Origin: Lentisphaerota bacterium
GTDB lineage: Bacteria > Verrucomicrobiota > Lentisphaeria > Victivallales > Victivallaceae
NCBI GenBank assembly: GCA_015061685.1
Contig: SUWD01000005.1
Span: 1-64,000, forward strand
Direction: 5' to 3'
DNA: 64,000 bases
Within the stretch, counting starts at the first letter, position 1; each line of letters begins with the position of its first letter. Shown one piece after another: positions 45,603-54,061 of this stretch. Under the pieces are notes generated by a model that saw only the letters and a list, made by a program, of their open reading frames with translations, was not told where the DNA came from and made no database searches. The position numbers were made by a program, and so were the translations under genes.

Positions 45603-46238
45603 ATGACCAAACATCTCATTGCGGCCGCCGGTGCAGTAACGGTTCTTTTAACTGCCGGTTGTCACTACACCCGTATCGCCACCCCGCAGCTCTCACCGGA
45701 AGAACAGCGGTGGGAAGATCTTATCAGGGAAAGCTATCCCAACTACAATCCGCCGCCGAAAACGACCCGTTCTTTCAACGGCCGTTTGGAAAACCGCACC
45801 TCCGCCATTGCGGAAAATGATTTCAAGCCGATGAATGATCCTGCCCCGGCAGAAGAGATCAAGCAGGATGCTCCGGAAGAAATTCCCGCTGACAACGGCA
45901 CAGAAAACAATACCGTAACGGAAAATATCCCTGCCGGAAATCCGGCGGAAAACAATGTCGTCAAAGAGGAAAAAGCTCCCGCTGACACAGAAAATACCGT
46001 CGAAGAAAAAGCTGCCGAAACCAAAGAGGAAGCAGCTCCTGCAACCGGGGTGACTCCGCCGGATCCGACCAACAGCATTGTTTATGAAGTAAAATCCGGA
46101 GATTCTCTGGGTTCGATCGCCCGTCAGATGTATGGTGATGCCCGTTTCAGCAATATCATTTTCAAAGCGAATGCTGATATTCTGAAAGACCCCAATATGC
46201 TCCGCCCCGGCATGAAACTGATCGTGCCGAAACTCTGA
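45603..46238 (+). CDS. LysM-domain lipoprotein
   Basis: 211 aa. The lipobox is VLLTAGC, so lipidation is expected at Cys20. A long Glu/Pro/Ala-rich linker (about 65-155, many EN, AE and PA) leads to one C-terminal LysM (YEVKSGDSLGSIARQMYGD ... ANADILKDPNMLRPGMKLIVP). It probably tethers the outer membrane to peptidoglycan. GGAGG lies 8 nt before ATG 45603. It directly precedes phoH by 12 nt. Confidence 0.9.
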   Translation: MTKHLIAAAGAVTVLLTAGCHYTRIATPQLSPEEQRWEDLIRESYPNYNPPPKTTRSFNGRLENRTSAIAENDFKPMNDPAPAEEIKQDAPEEIPADNGTENNTVTENIPAGNPAENNVVKEEKAPADTENTVEEKAAETKEEAAPATGVTPPDPTNSIVYEVKSGDSLGSIARQMYGDARFSNIIFKANADILKDPNMLRPGMKLIVPKL

Positions 46239-46250
46239 TCTCACGCCACA

Positions 46251-47204
46251 ATGGCCGCTGTTGAACGATTTTACTTTGAACCGGGCTTCTCCCTCCGTGC
46301 CGCCGGCACCGGGGACGAGGTCCGTTTGCTGGAAAAACTGCGTAATATTTTCAATGTCGCTGTAACTGCGAGGGAAAACTGGGTGGAATTTTCCGGTGAT
46401 GCCGATGAAGTACACCGGGCGGTTTCTGTCCTCAACGAATTGCAGACCCTTTTTATGCTCCGGGGCAAAGAACTTGACCGGCAGGATGTGGAAGCCCTCC
46501 TCCGCAACCGCAATACCGGGTCTGTCCGGCAGCTGTGGGATTCCAGAATCACCGTCTGTCCCGGCCGCAAAGAGATCCTGCCCCGGTCGGCAAAACAGAA
46601 AGAGTATCTGGAGGCGATCCGCAAAAAGGAGGTCGTTTTCGGCATCGGCCCTGCCGGTACCGGTAAAACTTATCTGGCTATGGCTATGGCAGTCTCTTTC
46701 TTTCTCAAAGGCGAAGTCTCCCGGATAATCCTCACCCGTCCTGCCAGAGAATCCGGTGAAAAATTAGGCTTTCTCCCCGGCTCGCTTGAAGAAAAAGTTT
46801 CCCCTTATCTGCGGCCGCTTTACGATGCACTTTTTGACATGATCCCGCAGGAGGAGGCGACTTCGCTGATAAACCGCAATATTATTGAGGTCGCTCCTCT
46901 GGCTTTCATGCGGGGCAGAACCCTCAACAATGCTTTCATCATCCTCGATGAAGCACAAAATACCACCACGGAACAGATGCTGATGTTCCTTACCCGCATG
47001 GGATTCGGCTCCCGGTGCGTCATTACCGGAGACCCGTCTCAATCCGATCTTGCCAAAAATGAACATTCCGGCTTGGAAAAGGCTTTGAAAACCTTGAAGC
47101 ATGTCCGGGAGATCGGTTTCGTTTTCTTCTCTCCGGGCGATGTCGTCCGTCACGCCCTGCTGGAAAAAATTATAACTGCTTACAACTGTGAGCCGGAGGC
47201 ATAG
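46251..47204 (+). CDS. phoH: PhoH-like P-loop ATPase (YbeZ)
   Basis: 317 aa. A small N-terminal KH-like region (about 1-75) is followed by the PhoH ATPase: GIGPAGTGKTYLAMAMAV (Walker A), LTRPARESGEKLGFLPGSLEEKVSPYLRPLYDAL, FIILDEAQNTT (Walker B), and VITGDPSQSDL. It acts with YbeY in rRNA processing and ribosome quality control. Genes run phoH, yqfF, ybeY, the conserved order. No strong ribosome site is seen, so coupling with the LysM gene is likely. Confidence 0.95.
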   Translation: MAAVERFYFEPGFSLRAAGTGDEVRLLEKLRNIFNVAVTARENWVEFSGDADEVHRAVSVLNELQTLFMLRGKELDRQDVEALLRNRNTGSVRQLWDSRITVCPGRKEILPRSAKQKEYLEAIRKKEVVFGIGPAGTGKTYLAMAMAVSFFLKGEVSRIILTRPARESGEKLGFLPGSLEEKVSPYLRPLYDALFDMIPQEEATSLINRNIIEVAPLAFMRGRTLNNAFIILDEAQNTTTEQMLMFLTRMGFGSRCVITGDPSQSDLAKNEHSGLEKALKTLKHVREIGFVFFSPGDVVRHALLEKIITAYNCEPEA

Positions 47205-47208
47205 TATC

Positions 47209-49491
47209 ATGAATTGGAAAAGATTCATCCCCTTTATCCGCCCCAATGGAGTTGCCGAAAAACCGCTGATCGACCGGCAGTATGTCGAAGACAGTCTGGC
47301 GGCTTCCCCCGTGCCGATCGTACTGATAATAACCCTGCTCTGGGCGGCAACAAGCGTATTACTGCTGCTTTCAGAAAACAACCAGCGGGATCTTTCCATG
47401 TGGACCGCCGGACAGCAGGCTCCCTTTTCACTTTGGGCAAGAACGACTTTTTCCTACACCGATACTGCCGCAACCGCACAGGCACAACAAGCTGTCCGGG
47501 ATAAAGAACCGTGGATCTACCGGATAAACAGCGATTCCGTCAAGCAGATCCGCAACAATATTGACGGTTTCTTTGCAACTCTTTCTGAAAAAGGAAACAA
47601 AGAATTCATCCCCGGCAGTGACAATGGTTCCCTGCTCGCCCAAAGGGTGGTGAATCATCAGGAATTACGCCCGCAAATCGAAAAAAACCGCCATGTAATT
47701 GATGAAAAAATCGCCGAATTTTTTGTTCACGGATTTTTCAGTACCGATGCCGCCGGAAAAATCCCGGCAAATCATGCGATCCACGTCATAACCCCCGATG
47801 AGATCACTTATAAAAACATCCCGGTAAGAGACAGTAAGTCTTGTGCTTTGGAATTGGCTGCCGTCATGGAAATTTCCCAGCCGGCAAAAGATGAATTTGT
47901 CCGCGATATGGCTGAATTGCTCGCTCCGGGCATCCTGATCGCCGATCAGGCTGCCACCGCCGCCAATGCCGAGCGTGCCGCCATGCAAATCCCGCCGGTG
48001 ATCAAAACCCGGATGCGGGGAGAATTGCTGATCGACAAAAAACAGCTCATCACCGGCGAAACTCTCGATATGATCAATGCCGAAATGCTCGCATTGCCCA
48101 GCGGCTATGGACTTGCCCTGCTGGGCAATCAGCTGCTTTTCAGTTTTATTCTGATGATGGGTACGCTTTTCATGCTCTACCGCACCTATCCAAAACTTTT
48201 CAAAAAACCACGCCGTTTCACCATCTGCGGTCTGGCAGTGATCATGTCTCTGCTCGCCAATTATCTTACCATGCAGCTCTTTTTCCAGCTTTTCCGTCAG
48301 GGGATACTGCCAAGTTTTGAATTGGTTCTGTTCATGATCCCGATCCCTTTCGGAGCGGCTTTACTGGCAATTCTGCTGGGCGGGAGAACTTCGCTGATCG
48401 CCGGATTTCTGCTTTCGGCGATCACCGCTTTGATGCTGATGCCTGACCGGGCATTTGAATTGGCTTTGCGGTGGTACGCAGTTACCGTATTGATGGCTCT
48501 GCTCATTCGCAACATCAGCAACTACCGCAGTTTTTTCTTCCGGGTATTCATCTGCGGAGCATTACTGACCGCCCTCGCCTTTGGAGATGTCATTTACACC
48601 GTCAGCAGAGATATGTTTCTGCTCAAAAAGACCGTATTGATCCTCTTCTGCAACTCCTTTGCCTGTGCGATCGCCTCTTTGCTGGCAGTCTTTGCCTTTG
48701 AATTGTTTTTCAATACCGACACTTCCATGTCGCTGATGGTTTTAAGCGATTACAACCACCCGCTGCTGGAAAAACTGAAACGGGAAGCCCCCGGAACCAT
48801 GTTCCACTCAATGACCGTCGCCACTCTCGCCGAAGATGCCGCCAAAGCGATCAAAGCCAATCCCATCAGAGCCAAAGCCGGAGCATTATTTCACGATATC
48901 GGCAAACTCTCAATGCCGATGTACTTCGTGGAAAACAATGTTGACAGCCCTGCCGAATATCTTAAAATGCCGCCCCAGCGAAGCTGCGGGATCATCCGCG
49001 GTCACGTCAAAGAGGGTTTGAATTTCGCCAGGGAGTATCACCTCTGTGCCTTCATCCGGGAAGCGATCGCCACTCATCACGGTGACGATCTGATTTCGTT
49101 CTTCTACCGGCTCGCCAAAGAGAATAATCCGGAGGGCAGTCCGCCATTGCTCGAATCGCAGTTCCGTTATGACGGAGAGCCGCCGGTCGGCAAGGAATTG
49201 ACCATCATTTCGCTCGCAGACGCCTGCGAAGCGGCATGCCGTTCACTCAACAAGCCGTCTCCGGCAAAAATCGAAACCATGGTAAATGAAATATTCCTCA
49301 ACCGGATGCGGGGCGGTCAGCTGCGGAATTCCGAATTGACCACCAGAGAACTCAATATCGTCCGGGAATGTTTCATCGCCGATTTGATCAGTTCCAATCA
49401 CGGACGTATCGCATATCAAAAGGAGAATTCAGATGATTCAACTGCACAGCCGGTGGCAGAACCGCCGGTTCCCGGCTCCGAAAAAAAGTGA
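47209..49491 (+). CDS. 7TMR-HDED/HDIG-domain membrane phosphohydrolase (YqfF/PgpH type)
   Basis: 760 aa. One N-terminal membrane helix (IVLIITLLWAATSVLLLL), a periplasmic 7TMR-HDED domain to about residue 300, then about seven helices (LLFSFILMMGTLFML to ACAIASLLAVFAFELF). A cytosolic HD domain has MFHSMTVATLAEDAAKAI, ALFHDIGKL and the distal IATHHGDD and SLADACEAA. Family members hydrolyse c-di-AMP. ATG 47209 with GGAGG about 10 nt upstream is preferred to GTG 47188, which lies inside phoH. The 3' end overlaps ybeY by 59 bp. Confidence 0.94.
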   Translation: MNWKRFIPFIRPNGVAEKPLIDRQYVEDSLAASPVPIVLIITLLWAATSVLLLLSENNQRDLSMWTAGQQAPFSLWARTTFSYTDTAATAQAQQAVRDKEPWIYRINSDSVKQIRNNIDGFFATLSEKGNKEFIPGSDNGSLLAQRVVNHQELRPQIEKNRHVIDEKIAEFFVHGFFSTDAAGKIPANHAIHVITPDEITYKNIPVRDSKSCALELAAVMEISQPAKDEFVRDMAELLAPGILIADQAATAANAERAAMQIPPVIKTRMRGELLIDKKQLITGETLDMINAEMLALPSGYGLALLGNQLLFSFILMMGTLFMLYRTYPKLFKKPRRFTICGLAVIMSLLANYLTMQLFFQLFRQGILPSFELVLFMIPIPFGAALLAILLGGRTSLIAGFLLSAITALMLMPDRAFELALRWYAVTVLMALLIRNISNYRSFFFRVFICGALLTALAFGDVIYTVSRDMFLLKKTVLILFCNSFACAIASLLAVFAFELFFNTDTSMSLMVLSDYNHPLLEKLKREAPGTMFHSMTVATLAEDAAKAIKANPIRAKAGALFHDIGKLSMPMYFVENNVDSPAEYLKMPPQRSCGIIRGHVKEGLNFAREYHLCAFIREAIATHHGDDLISFFYRLAKENNPEGSPPLLESQFRYDGEPPVGKELTIISLADACEAACRSLNKPSPAKIETMVNEIFLNRMRGGQLRNSELTTRELNIVRECFIADLISSNHGRIAYQKENSDDSTAQPVAEPPVPGSEKK

Positions 49492-49915
49492 TTTGAGACG
49501 TTTTGCCCATGCCGCAGCTCAGGCAGCCGGATTGCCCGTCGATCCGCCGTGGGATCTCAATTTGCTCTTTGTCAATGACCGCTCAATGGCACAATACAAT
49601 GCCGATCTGGTCGGTCATGAGGGAACTACCGACGTGATAACTTTCTCATATTTCGACGGTGCCGACGGATATGAAGAAAATGAAACCATGATCGAATTGA
49701 TCATCAATCCCGATGCTGCCGCAAGAGAAGGAGCGGTAAGAGAGGGCGGATATGCGACCGAAATGGCTCTCTACATCGTCCACGGACTGCTCCACAGTGC
49801 CGGAGAGGATGATCTCTCTCCCGGACCGAGACGGAGAATGAGACGCAGAGAGAAAGAGTGCCTTGAAATCTTAAAAACCCTTTTTGACTTCAACAATCTT
49901 TTCCCGGAAGCTTGA
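49433..49915 (+). CDS. ybeY: endoribonuclease YbeY with altered third zinc ligand
   Basis: 160 aa. Single-strand RNase for 16S rRNA 3' maturation. The Arg-containing RNA patch region (LLFVNDRSMAQYNADLVGHEGTTDVITFSY) is conserved. The zinc motif HGxLHxxGxDH reads HGLLHSAGEDD: His117 and His121 are kept but the third His is Asp127. Asp can bind zinc, so activity is still possible. ATG 49433 has AAGGAG 8 nt upstream inside yqfF, so the 59-bp overlap is real rather than a mis-called start. Confidence 0.93.
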   Translation: MIQLHSRWQNRRFPAPKKSDLRRFAHAAAQAAGLPVDPPWDLNLLFVNDRSMAQYNADLVGHEGTTDVITFSYFDGADGYEENETMIELIINPDAAAREGAVREGGYATEMALYIVHGLLHSAGEDDLSPGPRRRMRRREKECLEILKTLFDFNNLFPEA

Positions 49916-49940
49916 AAGCTGATGCAAAAGACTGTATATT
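49912..49940 (+). promoter_or_regulatory. promoter of the DUF3192-like lipoprotein operon
   Basis: TTGAAA (49912-49917) overlapping the ybeY stop, 17-nt spacer, TATATT (49935-49940). The leader is about 28 nt with AGGAG. Confidence 0.75.
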
Positions 49941-49974
49941 AATTATGTAATTCAACCTACACAGGAGATATATG

Positions 49975-50358
49975 ATGAAATTTTTTGTTTTCGCCGGACT
50001 TTTGACCATTTCACTTTTATTTGCCGGATGTGATTCGGTCAACCCCTACAAAATCGCTGAAAAGAATGTCAACAATGCCAAACTCCTCCGGGTCGGCATG
50101 ACCAAAGCCGAAGCTCTTTCCATCATGGGTGAACCACTCAAAGATGAAGCATTCAACCGCCCGGATATCTGGTATTACTATTATGACTGCAACTGGCTGG
50201 ATGGTCTTATCACCGAGGAGGAGTGTTTCCCGCTGGTCTTTTCCGACGGCAAACTCATCGGCTGGGGCAACCGCTTCCTGGTCAATTGGCGGCTTGAAAG
50301 AAAAGACCAGATCCCCGATGTTGAATTGCCTCCGGAAGCCAATATCGGAGATAAATAA
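49975..50358 (+). CDS. DUF3192-like lipoprotein
   Basis: 127 aa. The lipobox is LLFAGC. The core RVGMTKAEALSIMGEP and EECFPLVFSDGKLIGWGNRF fit the DUF3192 / small-lipoprotein pattern, related in shape to BamE-type outer-membrane assembly factors. Function is unknown. ATG 49975 gives 7-nt spacing from AGGAG; ATG 49972 is an alternative. The next gene begins 2 nt after the stop and its ribosome site is inside this one. Confidence 0.8.
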   Translation: MKFFVFAGLLTISLLFAGCDSVNPYKIAEKNVNNAKLLRVGMTKAEALSIMGEPLKDEAFNRPDIWYYYYDCNWLDGLITEEECFPLVFSDGKLIGWGNRFLVNWRLERKDQIPDVELPPEANIGDK

Positions 50359-50360
50359 TT

Positions 50361-51497
50361 ATGAAATTGAAACTCATTCTCTCTTTTCTGATCCTGACTT
50401 TATCCGCCGATATTTATGCCAGTGCATTGAAAACCGGCAGTCAGATCCGCCAGCTGCCATCCAAAACTTTTCTGGATGGTGTTGATAAAAATCTGAATGA
50501 GTTTCTCGATGACAAATTTGTCGTCCTCTATCTCTGGGAGATGAATCAGGCTTCTTTGCAGGAATTCTACCTTGCTGCCAATACCTTTGCCCAGTGCAAA
50601 AAACAAGCTGAATTCATCGCCGTCGGCATGGGCGAAGCGGAAAAATTAAAGCGTTTCCCCGGTGCTGTGCGTCTCGGATTCCCGGTCAATGCCGATACCA
50701 AAGGGGCGGCCAAAAAACTTTTCGCCCGCAACGGCGACACCTTACCTCTCGCTGTTATCCTCGATAAAAATGGAACCATCCTCTGGCGGGGAAAAATCCA
50801 GCTCGTCCCCAAAGTGCTGAAAGAGTGCAGCGAAGGAAAATTCAACCTCTCCGAACAAATCCGGGTGGAGGAGTTCTCGCTTGCCGTCAGCAACGCCGTC
50901 AAAAATGAGGAATTGGACAAGGCTTTGGCCATGATCAAAGAGGAGTACAAGCGTTACCCCGGCAAAACCGATCTGCTCAATGCCCAGATCTCACTGCTGA
51001 AAAAGCTTGACCGCAGTAAAGATGTCCCGGCCTTGCTCCACGAAGCACAGAAAATACGGCCGCAGGATTACCGCATCTTTGAGATCGAATACCGCTTCAT
51101 CGGTGACAGCGGTCAACTCGATCTCCTGCCGGAATTTTTCTCCCGGCTCAAAAAGAATTTCGCCCAAAGACCCAATATCCTCATCGCTTTCGCCATCGCT
51201 GAATGTAAATTGCCGCCGGATAAACTCAATCTGGAATTCGCCTGCGACCTCGCCGCCGCCGGATGGGAAGGACAGCACTTCAACAATGATACCCAGCGAG
51301 GACTTTATGCTTTGGATTACGCCAGTATCCTGCACAATATCGGACGCAATGATCTCGCCGTAATTCTCGCAGAAGAAGCATGCAAAAATCTTGAAAAAGA
51401 TCCGAAAAATCTCCAAATCGCCCAAAATGCCCTCACTTATTACAGCAAATTGGCAAAGATTGCCCCGGCAATTTCACTGCCCGACTTGAAAAAGTAA
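50361..51497 (+). CDS. secreted thioredoxin-fold protein with TPR-like C-terminus (second copy)
   Basis: 378 aa with a signal peptide (KLKLILSFLILTLSADIYASA). A thioredoxin-like domain (FVVLYLWEMNQASLQEFYL, EFIAVGMGEAEKLKRF, PLAVILDKNGTILWRGKIQ) has no CxxC (LWEMNQAS in its place). The rest is TPR-like helices (ELDKALAMIKEEYKRYPGKTDLLNAQISLLKKL). Architecture and the DRQGTVLWRG/DKNGTILWRG motif match the protein at 31854-32996, so the two are paralogues. Start ATG 50361 follows GGAGAT by 8 nt. The pnp promoter -35 overlaps its last codons. Confidence 0.78.
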   Translation: MKLKLILSFLILTLSADIYASALKTGSQIRQLPSKTFLDGVDKNLNEFLDDKFVVLYLWEMNQASLQEFYLAANTFAQCKKQAEFIAVGMGEAEKLKRFPGAVRLGFPVNADTKGAAKKLFARNGDTLPLAVILDKNGTILWRGKIQLVPKVLKECSEGKFNLSEQIRVEEFSLAVSNAVKNEELDKALAMIKEEYKRYPGKTDLLNAQISLLKKLDRSKDVPALLHEAQKIRPQDYRIFEIEYRFIGDSGQLDLLPEFFSRLKKNFAQRPNILIAFAIAECKLPPDKLNLEFACDLAAAGWEGQHFNNDTQRGLYALDYASILHNIGRNDLAVILAEEACKNLEKDPKNLQIAQNALTYYSKLAKIAPAISLPDLKK

Positions 51498-51514
51498 GAT
51501 TTTGGAACTATATT
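51486..51514 (+). promoter_or_regulatory. pnp promoter
   Basis: TTGAAA (51486-51491), 17-nt spacer, TATATT (51509-51514). The start site near 51521 gives an unusually long leader of about 237 nt. Confidence 0.78.
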
Positions 51515-51519
51515 ATAGT

Positions 51520-51757
51520 GAGGCAATTTACGGATATTGCCGAAATTTACTGTACAACGCAGGGCCGGGAAGCGGTCAACTCCGTGTGCCGTGAATCACG
51601 CAAAAACGTGGAATTCAGTCGCTATCACCTTATCTGACAGCACTTTACAAGGTAGGGTGATAACGGGATTCCGCCGACAGCTTGTTTCCGGATGACGTGA
51701 TGGAATGACCCGCTTCACTAAACTGCAAAAACTCATCATAAAAAGGATTGTAATATC
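51520..51757 (+). promoter_or_regulatory. long structured 5' leader of pnp
   Basis: About 237 nt without an open frame of note. It contains a hairpin GGCAAT/ATTGCC (51522-51527 with 51536-51541) and a larger pairing of TATCACC with GGTGATA (about 51622-51665). In Escherichia coli pnp, a leader stem cut by RNase III lets PNPase repress itself; a similar role here is inference from length and structure. Confidence 0.45.
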
Positions 51758-53872
51758 ATGGGTGAAGAAAAGAAAATCGTCTTCCAGCTGGATGACACCA
51801 GAACCATGGAAATCTCCACCGGCAAAATGGCAGGCCTCGCCAACGGCAGCTGTCTCGTCCGCCTCGGAGATACCATCATCATCGCCGCCGCCTGCTCCGG
51901 CGAACCCCGCGAAGGCAGCGACTTTTTCCCGCTGCAGGTCGACTACAAAGAAAAATATTCCGCTGCCGGTAAATTCCCCGGCGGTTACATCAAACGCGAA
52001 GGCCGCCCCTCGACCAAAGAGATCCTCACCTGCCGCATGATCGACCGCCCCATCCGGCCACTTTTCCCCAAAGGTTTCTTCCACGAAGTCCAGATCCAGT
52101 GCATGCTCCTTTCCGCCGACGGGGTCAATGATGCCGACGTCCTCGCAATGGTCGGTGCTTCCGCCAGCTTGATGCTCTCCGATCTGCCTTTCGAGGGCCC
52201 CATCGGTGCCGTCCGTGTCGGTAAAGTTGACGGTCAGTACATCGTCAACCCCACCCGCAGTCAGATGGAGAAAAGCACCCTCGAATTGATCTATGCCGGT
52301 CTGCCCGATCAGGTCATCATGATCGAAGGTGAAGCCGAATTCGTCTCCGAAGCCGAAATGAAAGAAGCCATGTACTGTGCCAACGAGGCAATCAAACGCC
52401 AGTGTGCCGCCCAGATCGAATTGGCTAAAATCGCCGGCAGAGAGAAGAAAGAGTATCACTACTACCTCGTTCCGGAAGCCCTCCAGAAAGCTCTGGAAGA
52501 ATTCTGTGCCCCCACTATCGAAACCACCTGCACCATCCCCGGCAAAGAAAACCGGCAGAATGCTCTCAATGAGCTGCTCGCCAATGCCAGAGCCGCTCTC
52601 CGTGAACAATTTGCCGATATGAGCGATGCAGAATTCAATCTTGAAACCGCCAAAGGATTCGATGACTACGTCCGGGATATCACCCGTAAACTCATCCTTG
52701 AAAAACACTTCCGGCCCGACGGCAGAAGCGTCACCGATATCCGCCCGCTCTCTGCTGAAGTCGATATCCTCCCCGTCGTCCACGGCAGTGCCCTTTTCTC
52801 CCGCGGCGAAACTCAGGCTCTCGTCATCGCCACTCTCGGTAATGAAAAAGATGCCCAGGAATTCGACGATCTGACCAGCGTTACCGGCAACGCCGTCAAA
52901 CGCTTCTACCTGCACTACAACTTCCCCAACTACAGCGTCGGTGAAGTCGGCAGGATCGCCGGTCCCGGCAGACGTGAGATCGGTCACGGAAACCTCGCTG
53001 AACGTTCCGTCGCCAAAGTCGTCCCCGCCGATTTCCCCTACGTCGTCCGCTGTGTCTCCGAAATCATGAGTTCCAACGGCTCCACCTCCATGGCAAGTGT
53101 TTGCGGTGCAACCCTCGCCCTGATGGATGCCGGTGTCCCCATCACCGCCCCGGTCGCCGGTATCTCCTGCGGTCTGGTTACCGGTGATAACGGTGAAAGA
53201 TTGCTCCTGACCGATATTCTCGGTGCGGAAGACCACTTCGGTGATATGGACTTCAAAGTTTGCGGTACCCGTGACGGTATCACCGGATTCCAGCTCGACC
53301 TCAAGCTCCCCGGTATTCCCATCGACCTGCTCTGCGAAGCTATGGAACGCAACCGCATCGCCAGATTGAAGATCCTTGATGTCATCGAAAACTGCATCTC
53401 CGAACCCCGTGCTGATATCAGCCCCCGGGCTCCCAGAATCGACGTTGTCAAAATCAATCCGGATAAAATCGGTGCCCTTATCGGTCCCGGTGGTAAGAAT
53501 ATCCGTTCCATCACCGACGAAACCGGTGCCAGTATTGACGTCGAAGAAGACGGTACCGTCAAAATCATGGCGGGCAATCTTGAGCAGCTCAATGCCGCCA
53601 AAGACCGGGTACTGGCATGTACCGCTGAAGCCGAAATCGGCAAAATCTACCGCGGTAAAGTCGTAACCATCCGGGATTTCGGTGCTTTTGTCGAAATTCT
53701 CCCCGGCATGGACGGTCTGCTTCACATCTCCGAAATGGCTGATTACCGGGTCAACAAAGTCACCGATATCTGCAGCGAAGGCGATCTGGTCACGGTCAAA
53801 GTCATCGACATTGACAATTCCGGCAAGATCCGCCTCAGCCGCAAAGCCGCTCTCAAAGAGATGGATGCCTGA
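51758..53872 (+). CDS. pnp: polynucleotide phosphorylase
   Basis: 704 aa, standard. Phosphorolytic 3'-5' exoribonuclease, trimeric, degradosome component. Two RNase PH domains are seen, the first with YKEKYSAAGKFPGGYIKREGRPSTKEIL and RMIDRPIRPLFPKGF, the second with FSRGETQALV, FYLHYNFPNYSVGE and GRREIGHGNLAERS. A KH domain (IGALIGPGGKNIRSI) and an S1 domain (GKVVTIRDFGAFVEILPGMDGLLHISE) end the protein. AAAGGATT precedes ATG 51758. rpsO, the usual upstream neighbour, is absent. Confidence 0.98.
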   Translation: MGEEKKIVFQLDDTRTMEISTGKMAGLANGSCLVRLGDTIIIAAACSGEPREGSDFFPLQVDYKEKYSAAGKFPGGYIKREGRPSTKEILTCRMIDRPIRPLFPKGFFHEVQIQCMLLSADGVNDADVLAMVGASASLMLSDLPFEGPIGAVRVGKVDGQYIVNPTRSQMEKSTLELIYAGLPDQVIMIEGEAEFVSEAEMKEAMYCANEAIKRQCAAQIELAKIAGREKKEYHYYLVPEALQKALEEFCAPTIETTCTIPGKENRQNALNELLANARAALREQFADMSDAEFNLETAKGFDDYVRDITRKLILEKHFRPDGRSVTDIRPLSAEVDILPVVHGSALFSRGETQALVIATLGNEKDAQEFDDLTSVTGNAVKRFYLHYNFPNYSVGEVGRIAGPGRREIGHGNLAERSVAKVVPADFPYVVRCVSEIMSSNGSTSMASVCGATLALMDAGVPITAPVAGISCGLVTGDNGERLLLTDILGAEDHFGDMDFKVCGTRDGITGFQLDLKLPGIPIDLLCEAMERNRIARLKILDVIENCISEPRADISPRAPRIDVVKINPDKIGALIGPGGKNIRSITDETGASIDVEEDGTVKIMAGNLEQLNAAKDRVLACTAEAEIGKIYRGKVVTIRDFGAFVEILPGMDGLLHISEMADYRVNKVTDICSEGDLVTVKVIDIDNSGKIRLSRKAALKEMDA

Positions 53873-53961
53873 CGTACTTTTCTTTTCACGGGAAAAGAAA
53901 AAAGCGGTAAATCGCGGCAAACCGTTATCGTGCCTCGATCGAATGCTTTTTGAAAAAGTCA

Positions 53962-54003
53962 AAAACCTCCGGGAAGTAATTTTCCCGGAGGTTTTATTTT
54001 TTA
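53962..54003 (+). terminator. intrinsic terminator of pnp
   Basis: A perfect 14-bp stem AAAACCTCCGGGAA (53962-53975) with TTCCCGGAGGTTTT (53982-53995), loop GTAATT, followed by ATTTTTTAG. A weaker AT-rich hairpin (TTTTCTTTTC/GAAAAGAAAA, 53878-53901) lies just after the pnp stop. Confidence 0.9.
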
Positions 54004-54061
54004 GCATTGGCCCCTGACTGATACTCCCCTTTCCGCATAGGGTTCATCAAGATAATAAAGG

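Noticed and set aside
51596..54007. A very long open frame (about 800 codons) antisense to pnp
   Set aside because: It mirrors the codon bias of pnp, has no domain logic or ribosome site, and pnp is certain. The same holds for long antisense frames over gpmI-acpP (42443-44161), fabF (44358-45614) and glnS (14624-15757).
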